64,000 nt of DNA from Altimarinus sp964500515 (GTDB lineage Bacteria > Patescibacteriota > Gracilibacteria > BD1-5 > UBA6164): assembly GCA_964500515.1 (NCBI GenBank), contig CAZCNE010000002.1, positions 1-64,000 on the forward strand. The letters are read 5' to 3'. Below the pieces are notes generated by a model. That model did not search any database and had not been told where the DNA came from. It worked only from the letters and a program-made list of their open reading frames with translations. Within the stretch, counting starts at the first letter, position 1, and each line of letters begins with the position of its first letter. Below are positions 57,407-64,000 of this stretch, piece by piece. The translations under genes were made by a program, and so were the position numbers.

Positions 57407-59095
57407 ATGAAAATAAATAAAGCCTTTACTCTTGTTGAACTAATTGTAGTTATTACAATTTTAGCAATATTATGAACAATAGCTTTTTTATCAATTCAAA
57501 GCTACACTTCACAAGCAAGAGACTCAAATAGAATTCCAAATGTTTCAAATATAAAAAAATGACTTGAAACAATTTATATAAAAAATTCATCTTATCCAAT
57601 TCCAGAATGAGATATTTCAACTTGAATTATAAATTGAAACAATATATTAAAATTATGATATTTTTGACAAGATTTGACTAGAATTATTAATATGAGTGAA
57701 CTTCCTAAAGATCCTTTGAATGGTGTATATTATAAATATTGAATATTAAATTGAGCTAAACAGTATCAGATATGATATATAACAGAAAATTCATGAAATA
57801 TAAAAGCAAAAGTTGAGTGAAACTATATATGATTTGCTAGATATCAAACATTAAGTTGAAATTGTTTAACAAATTTACCAACTCTACTTTTCAACAATAC
57901 TTGAAGCGTTGATTTACTTTCTGACAACACATATTTTATAGTTAATAATTGAGATAATTTACCTTATAGTATAAATAATTTACCAATTCAAAATGTAAAA
58001 ACTACTGAACTTATAGAAGAACTTACAAATAGTGAAAATTCTTATATTACTTGATGTGTTTCAAATGTAGATAAAAATAGTTTTGAAAAAATATTTTCAA
58101 ATACATGATTACTTTTAAGTTTCAATACTAAATGACTTGATTCAAATAACACAGAAAATATAAAAAATGATATAAAACAAAAGTTGTTTATTGAATCTTC
58201 ATTTTTTACATCAAATGATTATTCCTCAGAAAGTACTCCTAATTGAAATTCTAATTATTTTGCAGATATAAAAATATCAAACTCAAGTACATGAAATTTA
58301 AGCCAACAACAAATATCTTTTTCTTTAGATACACAAAATTTGATAAATTCATGAAAACTAAATTCTACATGTTCTAATATAAATTTTTATGATTCTGATA
58401 AAAGTTCTATTTTGAATTATTGGATAGAAAAATGAACTTGTAATTCATCAAATACAATTTTTCATTTAAAAATTCCTCAAATTCCTATATGAGATAAAAC
58501 TATTTATGCAAAACTTACTAATTTATCAGATTCAAACAATGCTTTACCTGAAACTATATTTGAGCTTTATGATGATTTTAATGGAACACAAATTGATACA
58601 AATAAGTGGATAAAAACTTCTACTTCTTATGTTTCATGATCTGTTTTGTATAAAAATATGGATAGTAAGATATTTAAAAGTGTGCAAACATTTTGAGTAA
58701 ATTATAAATTTATAGCTAAATGTAAATTTTTAAATAATGCTGGGGATAAAAACAATAATGTCTGAATATCTGGAAATGGTATTAATTTAGCAATTGAACA
58801 CTATAGTAGTAATACTTATTTCAATATATTAGCTCAAAGTAGTTACTCAATGAGAACAAATTCTGCTTATAAATTATGAGATTATTCTCCTGATTGGCAT
58901 ATTTTAAGTATAAAAAGACTACCAAGCAAAATCATTGCAAGTATAAATTGAGTTTCAAAAGAATATCTTACAACAAATACATCTGAGACATATTTATATT
59001 TCTGGAATTATTGACAAAATTTCTGATGATGTGATTGGATACATGTAAAAAAACTTCCTACAATTGAACCTAGTATTTCTATAAATATTAATTAA
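57407..59095 (+). CDS. Prepilin-like protein with DUF2341 / LamG-like C-terminal part
   Basis: The 562-residue protein starts MKINKA|FTLVELIVVITILA, a prepilin leader with Ala at -1, and a helix ending SYTSQARDSN. A pilin-like part follows to about 170. The later region has SILNYWIEKGTCNSSN, then HLKIPQIPIGDKTIYAKLTN, which matches DUF2341 (a wxxxxCnssnxxfwvKVPxI pattern). It then reads FELYDDFNGTQIDTNKWIKT, typical of the concanavalin-like (LamG) domain that follows DUF2341 in archaeal and bacterial surface proteins. Carbohydrate binding is plausible. ddl follows after 24 bp on the same strand. The spacer 57229-57406 holds no gene. Confidence 0.88.
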
Positions 59096-59119
59096 CCTTA
59101 TTTTTCTAATAATTTAACT

Positions 59120-60268
59120 ATGAAAAAAAATATATGAGTTTTCTTTTGAAGTAAAACTTCAGAACATGATGTGTCTATAACAAGCGCTTATGTTGTTATG
59201 AAATGGCTGAAAGAAATCAAAGATTTTGATATTTTTCCTATTTATATAAATCACGACTGAAAATGGGTTTATGGAAAAGATTTTTCAGATATCAAAAAAA
59301 TCAAAGATTTTGATTATGAAAATCATTCACTTTTACTTGATTTATGAAATATAGATTGAAAAATGCATTTGATTGAAAAAAAGAAATGACTTTTTTCAGG
59401 TGATAAAAAAATAGATTTAGATGTATGTTTTCATGTATTTCACTGACTTGCTTGAGAAGATTGATCTATTCAATGACTTTGTGAAATGATTTGAGTTCCT
59501 TATATTTGACCTGGAATTCTAGGATGAGCTACAACTCTTGACAAGATAATTACAAAAGACATATTAAAAGCAAATAATTTCCCTATAGTTCCATATCTAC
59601 ACTATGAAAAATGAAAATCTGATATAAAAGAAATAGAAAAAAAACTAAAATATCCTCTGTTTGTGAAACCATTTAATCTATGATCTAGTATTTGAATTTC
59701 AAAAGTAAAAAATACTTCTGATCTAAAAAGAGCGATAGAAGTTGCAGAACATTTTTCAAACGAAGTAATTATAGAAGAAGGTGTAAATAATTTAGTAGAA
59801 CTAAATTGTGCAGTTTATGAAAAAGCTTGAGAAGTTGTAGCTAGTTTAGTTGAAGAACCTATTGCTAATGCGGATTTTTTAAGTTTTGAAGAAAAATACA
59901 TAATAAGTGACAATTGATGATGAACTATGACTTGAAATGCAAAAAAAGTAAATATTCCTGCTAAAATTCCTGATAATAGAACAAAAGAGGTCCAAGAAAT
60001 GGCAAGGAAAATATTTAGAATTTTTAGACTAGGATGAGCTCCTAGAATAGATTTCTTGTATGATAAAAAAGAAGACAAGCTTTATGTAAATGAGATAAAT
60101 CCAATTCCTTGAGCTATGCAAATCCATCTTTGGGATAAATCAAAAGTTAAGCCAGCTACTTTTTTCAAAGATCTAGTTCAAAGTGCTATAACTCAAAATG
60201 AAAAAAGAAAAGTAAATGTAGAATTTAAGTCAAATATACTAGATCATACGATTTCTTTTATGAAGTAG
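59120..60268 (+). CDS. ddl: D-alanine--D-alanine ligase
   Basis: The 382-residue ATP-grasp enzyme joins two D-alanines for peptidoglycan. It starts NIGVFFGSKTSEHDVSI, the usual GGxSxEHxVSl start with the His-Glu pair. HVFHGLAGEDGSIQGLCEM (near 113) carries the conserved G-E-D-G-x-xQG. Then come VKPFNLGSSIGISK, the acidic VNEINPIPGAM with metal ligands near 325, and APRIDFLYD. Length and motifs are typical. Together with the MurF-like ligase at 61988 it indicates a conventional peptidoglycan peptide ending in D-Ala-D-Ala. Confidence 0.95.
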
Positions 60269-60580
60269 TTTTATAGTGATTAGTATTAGTTTTTGAAGAA
60301 TAATACAAAAAGTAAAAAACAAACTGTTATCTCGAGCAAAATAAACTGAATTAAATAAATCTGTCTTTGTATAAATACTTTGCTTAATTATAATAAAACT
60401 TTTTATAGATTTCTCCACTTCGGTCGAAATGACATTTTTTTAGAAATACCAAAAACTCCATATCGTGAATATTTTTTAGAATTGAAATAGGCTTTCTTTA
60501 AGCAAGAATAAATAAATTCCTCCCCCATCTTTACAAAAGGGGAAAAAGTAAAAACTTTTCTACTTTTAAACTTTTTACCT
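60269..60580. repeat. Intergenic region with dispersed repeats
   Basis: This 312-bp spacer has no gene. 60326-60386 (GTTATCTCGAGC at one end, GTCTTTGT and CTTTGCTTA at the other) is the second copy of the repeat at 29473-29525. 60407-60433 reads AGATTTCTCCACTTCGGTCG, then AAATGACA, a compact, unusually GC-rich element for this genome. 60518-60543 contains CCTCCCCCATCTTTACAAAA with GGGG, a degenerate relative of the C/G-rich palindromic element. The region lies between ddl and the hydrolase gene. Confidence 0.65.
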
Positions 60581-61330
60581 ATGCAACAAAAACAAATTCT
60601 TATAAATTGAAATATTACATCTTACTTATGTTCTGATAATTTTGATCCAAAAAAATCATTACTTTTTTTGCATGGTTGGTGACAATCAAAACTAAGCTTT
60701 GAAAAAATTTATAAAATTCTTGATAAAAAAAATATTTCTTACATAGCTCTTGATTTCCCTTGATTTTGAACAAGTGGAATTCCTAAAAACAATTGGTGAG
60801 TACATGATTATGCTGATTTTACAAAAGATTTTATAGAAAATCTTGAGCTTGAAAAACCTATTTTAGTTTGACATTCTTTTTGATGAAGAGTTTGTATAAT
60901 TCTTGGATGAATTTATGAAAATTTAAGTAAAATTGTTATGATTTGAGCAGCTTGAATCAAAGCAAAAACAAATAAATTAAATTATTTATTTACAAAAACT
61001 TGAAAAGCAATTTTTTCTATTCCTGGATTTAAATGAATTTGAAACAAAATAAAAAATAAAGTTTGATCAAGAGATTATTTAAATGCTTGAAAACTAAAAA
61101 TAATTTTTTTAAATGTTGTAAACAAAGATTTAACAGATTTACTTTTATATATCAAATTTCCTACACTTTTAATTCGGTGATTAAAAGATGAAGAAACTCC
61201 TGTTGCTGACTGAATAAAAATGGATAAAATGATAAAAGATTCTAAACTAAAAATCTTTGATAAATGAACTCATTTTGTATTTCAAGAATTTCCAGAAGAA
61301 GTTTGGGAAGAAATTGAAAAGTTTATTTAA
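60581..61330 (+). CDS. Alpha/beta hydrolase
   Basis: The 249-residue protein has the alpha/beta-hydrolase fold. The oxyanion segment is SLLFLHGWGQSK near residue 25, and the nucleophile elbow is ILVGHSFGGRV near 103 (G-x-S-x-G-G). The acid is in LLIRGLKDEETP near 205, and the histidine is in FDKGTHFVFQE near 230. Most elbow glycines are TGA codons. The substrate cannot be read from the sequence. No signal peptide is present, so it acts in the cytoplasm. A DUF805 gene converges with it, 2 bp after its stop. Confidence 0.9.
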
Positions 61331-61332
61331 TC

Positions 61333-61866
61333 TTATTGAATAGTGTTATCATTTTGTAAGGAACTAATAACTTGTTTTATTCAAGGTCTTATAATCAAAT
61401 ATAAGTAAAGTAACATAATTATTACACTTGAAATTTTTGACAGATATAATAATACCCCATATAAACTACCAAATTCAGTGAAAGTTTTAGGAAAAAATAA
61501 AGCTATAATAGGAAGTAATGAAATAGTATACATAGTATAAAAAATTCCTACTTCAAATATTCAATTACGATTAAAATCATGACATCTTTTTTTTATTAAA
61601 ATTGGAATTATTTTTAATATTGCCACAATATAAAGTATTGATATTACTTTTATAACATTAACCGCAATATCATTTGATGCTATAATAAAAAACCAATATA
61701 TAATATTTTGATAAAAATAGAAAACAAAAAATAAAAAATAGTATAATAAAATATTTGGGAGATAAAAAAGTAATATCCTTAAAAAAAATTGTATTCTATT
61801 TATTTTTTGTTCCTTGTCTGTTGATAAAAATTTATCTTTAAAACTAAATTTTATTTGTTTTTCCAT
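61333..61866 (-). CDS. DUF805-like membrane protein
   Basis: The 177-residue protein has about four hydrophobic helices: FFLRILLFYLPNILLYYFLF, VIKVISILYIVAILKIIPIL, GIFYTMYTISLLPIIALFF, and VLLYLSKISSVIIMLLYLYL. The segment IKKRCHDFNRNG between helices matches the RxHDxxxSG motif of DUF805 proteins. The ending RPGIKQVISSLQN also fits that family. The function is unknown. The spacer to murF (61867-61987) holds no gene and probably carries promoters for both genes. Confidence 0.8.
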
Positions 61867-61987
61867 ATATTGAATTGAATTTAAATTATAATTTATGTAT
61901 ATAATTATATATTAAGTCATTTTTATATGCAAAATTTTGATTATTTTAAAAAATTAATATAATAAAAACCTATAATTAATATAAAAA

Positions 61988-63400
61988 ATGCTCTTAAAAA
62001 ATATCCTTACAAGCTACCAATTAGAAAATTACAACAATTCTAGATTTCTAAAATTTATTTATACTCATCCAAAGTTTTGGATTTTTTGATGAGAAAGACA
62101 AAGCTTAGTTTGGACAAAAAAAGCAATTCTCATTTTTTTAGTTTGAATATTTTTAGCAATTCTAGACTTAGTTTTAGCTCTTTGCTTTATTCAAAACTAT
62201 TTAAATATTTTTTTGATAATTTTTATTTTTTTTATTTGGATTTTATTTTTACCTATTTACTTAATTCTTGCAAATTTTTTGCTTATTCCAGTTGATAGAT
62301 ATCTAAAAAAGAAAATAATAGAAAAAGCTCATAATAAAATACTGAGATTGAAAAAAGAAAATAATTTAAAAGTTATTTGAATAACTTGAAGTTATGGAAA
62401 AACTTCACAAAAAGAAATATTAAAAACACTTCTAAAAGATTCTCACAAAGTTTTGGCAACAAGTTGAAATAAAAACACACCTCTATGAGTAAGCGAAATA
62501 ATTATAAATGAACTTGATAAATCTTATCAAATTTTTATAGTTGAAATGTGAGCTTATAGACCTTGAGATATAAAAGAACTTTGTGATTTGGTAAATCCAG
62601 ATATTGGAATTTTGACTTGAATTACACTACAACATTTGGAAAGATTTAAAAATCTAGAAAATATCATAAATACGAAATTTGAGTTAATTGAAAGTCTAAA
62701 GCCTGATTCTTTAGCAATTCTTGATATAAGTAATGAAAATATAAAACTATGATTAGAAAAAAAAGAAAAGAATTTAAAAGTAAAAAATATAGTTAAAATA
62801 AACTCTCCAGAAAATATAAAATTTTTGGAAAATCTATCTTGAATTAGTTTTAAATACGATTCAAAAAACTTTGAAACTAAACTTTTAGCTGCTCATAGTG
62901 CAAATCAGATAATTATAGCTTATGAAGTTGCAAAATTTTTAAGAATAGATGATAAATTCACAAAAAGTTTTCGGACAAAAAAAATAGATTATATAAAACA
63001 CAGATTAGAACTTATTTACAATGAAAAATCAGATTTATATGTAATTGATGATTCTTATAATTGAAATATAGAATGAGTAAAATCAACTATTTTTTTACTA
63101 GAAAATATTAAAGATAAAAGAAAAATTTATCTTACTCCTTGACTTGTAGAACTTGGAAAAAAATCCGATGAGATTCATTACAATATTTGAAAAAATTTAG
63201 CAAATGTTATAGATAAAGCACTTTTAATTGAAAATAAATCAACAAAACAAATTTATAATTGATTAATTGAAGCTTGATTTAAAAAAGAAAATATAGTTTT
63301 TTATGAAACTACAAATAAAGCTCATCTTGATATAAAAAATCAAGTAAAAGCAAATGATCTTATAGTTTTTCAAAATGATTGGAGCGATAATTATTTTTAA
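61988..63400 (+). CDS. murF: MurF-like UDP-MurNAc-peptide ligase with N-terminal membrane helices
   Basis: The 470-residue protein joins an N-terminal membrane part (about 38-95, with two helices such as AILIFLVGIFLAILDLVLAL) to a Mur ligase. The ATP site is VIGITGSYGKTSQKEIL near 130. Further conserved parts are VEMGAYRPGDI (MurF: vEmGaxxxGeI), LTGITLQHLERF, VIDDSYNGNIEGVKS (DDSYNANP-like), and TPGLVELG near the end. The cytoplasmic enzyme usually adds D-Ala-D-Ala. The membrane part replaces the normal N-terminal substrate domain, a form seen in some Patescibacteria. The substrate may therefore vary. Confidence 0.88.
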
Positions 63401-63474
63401 TCGCATTTGAAAATATAATAAATTTTTTTATAATTTAAGCTGAAAATAAAAATAATAATTTTTAAAATTTTTTT

Positions 63475-64000
63475 ATGATTTTTTTCCCAATAATAGTTAT
63501 AATAGTTCTTCTTTGATCTCATTATTTTATTTATCTGAATCTTATAAATATTTTTTCTGTTCCCCCTAAATATAAAATAATAATTTTTTTTATACTTTTT
63601 TTATTTGCTTCAAGTTTTATAATTTCAAGTATTATCTCTCATTTTTATAATAATATTTTTACTAGAATATTTTATTATATATCTTCATCTTGGCTATGAA
63701 TAGCTTCAAATTTATTTTTTGCTTTTATTTTTTTAGCTTTATTAATTTTTGTTTTAAAATTTTTTCACATAAATTATAATCATAAAATAATATGAAGTAT
63801 TTTCATATTATTTTCAATCTTAGCATTTATTTATTGAGTCTATAATGCTAATAATCCTGTTTTAAAAAATGTAGAAATAAAAATAAATAATCTACCAAAA
63901 TCATGGGAAAGTAAAAAAATTATAATGTTTTCAGATTTACATCTTTGAGCTATAATTAGAGAAAATTTTTTAAAAAAAATAATTTCAATGATAAATAAAG
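63475..64000 (+). CDS. Membrane-bound metallophosphoesterase (truncated by window edge)
   Basis: The frame runs from ATG at 63475 to the window end (175 residues seen). Four hydrophobic helices fill residues 1-125 (IFFPIIVIIVLLGSHYFIYL, IIIFFILFLFASSFIISSII, IASNLFFAFIFLALLIFVLK, IIGSIFILFSILAFIYGVYN). A phosphoesterase domain begins with SKKIIMFSDLHLGAIIRENF near 150, carrying the D-x-H metal motif. This is the layout of YaeI/YkuE-like membrane metallophosphoesterases. It probably hydrolyses a lipid-linked phosphate such as UDP-diacylglucosamine; the rest lies outside. Confidence 0.85.

Noticed and set aside
1..64000. Many genes apparently broken by TGA stops, as if pseudogenes
   Set aside because: TGA sits on conserved glycines in almost every gene, so this is recoding and not decay. 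Reading TGA as Trp (code 4) was rejected because TGG supplies conserved tryptophans and TGA falls on P-loop glycines.
1..64000. tRNA genes, in particular a tRNA-Gly with UCA anticodon
   Set aside because: I looked for T-loop (GTTCGAATC-like) and acceptor pairs in the spacers and saw none; the tRNA must lie elsewhere.

Overview
The window comes from a very AT-rich bacterium that reads TGA as glycine (genetic code 25). This points to the Patescibacteria lineages Gracilibacteria or Absconditibacteria (SR1/BD1-5); I cannot separate the two from this sequence. The recoding is visible directly. In-frame TGA codons fall on invariant glycines, for example in the P-loops of adenylate kinase, PilT, PilB, thymidylate kinase and AtpD, in the GxSxGG elbow of an alpha/beta hydrolase and in LSGG of an ABC ATPase. 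TGG still encodes tryptophan, and only TAA and TAG end genes. All coordinates below were obtained by re-reading both strands with TGA as Gly, which merges short fragments into about fifty full-length genes. Genes are tightly packed, and several convergent pairs overlap by a few bases.

Layout. 1-2000 (minus): a Cys-rich prepilin running off the left edge, a small Ig-like protein and a protein with an HExxH-type motif. 2012-2524 (plus): rnpB with its own promoter. 2562-15778 (mostly plus): adk, a Trm11-like RNA methyltransferase, a phosphodiester glycosidase, an RlmD-like 23S rRNA methyltransferase, an ABC exporter, pilT, a cyclic-nucleotide-binding protein and an OLD-family nuclease, with a rhodanese and an 825-residue prepilin on the minus strand. 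15805-21727: a FISUMP-domain prepilin, a rubredoxin-superoxide reductase fusion, a nucleotidyltransferase, a DUF389 membrane protein, a CDF metal transporter and an NMN-adenylyltransferase-like gene.

21733-36659 is one long minus-strand block. In transcription order it is pilB, a SpoIIE-type phosphatase, pilC, a second F0 set (a', c', b'), then a, c, b, a short delta, alpha, a small membrane protein, gamma, another small membrane protein, RNase H, beta and epsilon. Two complete F0 membrane sectors therefore accompany one F1. Ligand residues suggest the 85-residue c is proton-type and the four-helix c' is sodium-type. 36815-52383 holds tmk, a yraN-lepB-hisS-alpha-2-macroglobulin gene row, a divergent PBP1C, a prepilin with a fibrinogen-like segment and a SpoT-like HD hydrolase. 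52530-64000 holds a UvrD/PcrA helicase split by a 366-residue intein, a decayed lipoprotein gene, a DUF2341 prepilin, ddl, an alpha/beta hydrolase, a DUF805 protein, a MurF-like ligase and the start of a metallophosphoesterase.

Themes. (1) Type IV pili: two motor ATPases, PilC and five prepilin-like proteins with a conserved leader and different C-terminal domains, with signalling proteins placed between or beside the motor genes. (2) Cell wall: Ddl, MurF-like, PBP1C and A2M. (3) Energy: two rotor types. (4) Sequence mobility inside genes: an intein, a C/G-rich palindromic element inserted in frame three times in two genes, and an exact 549-bp in-frame tandem duplication. No tRNA, rRNA, CRISPR array, insertion sequence or prophage was recognised.
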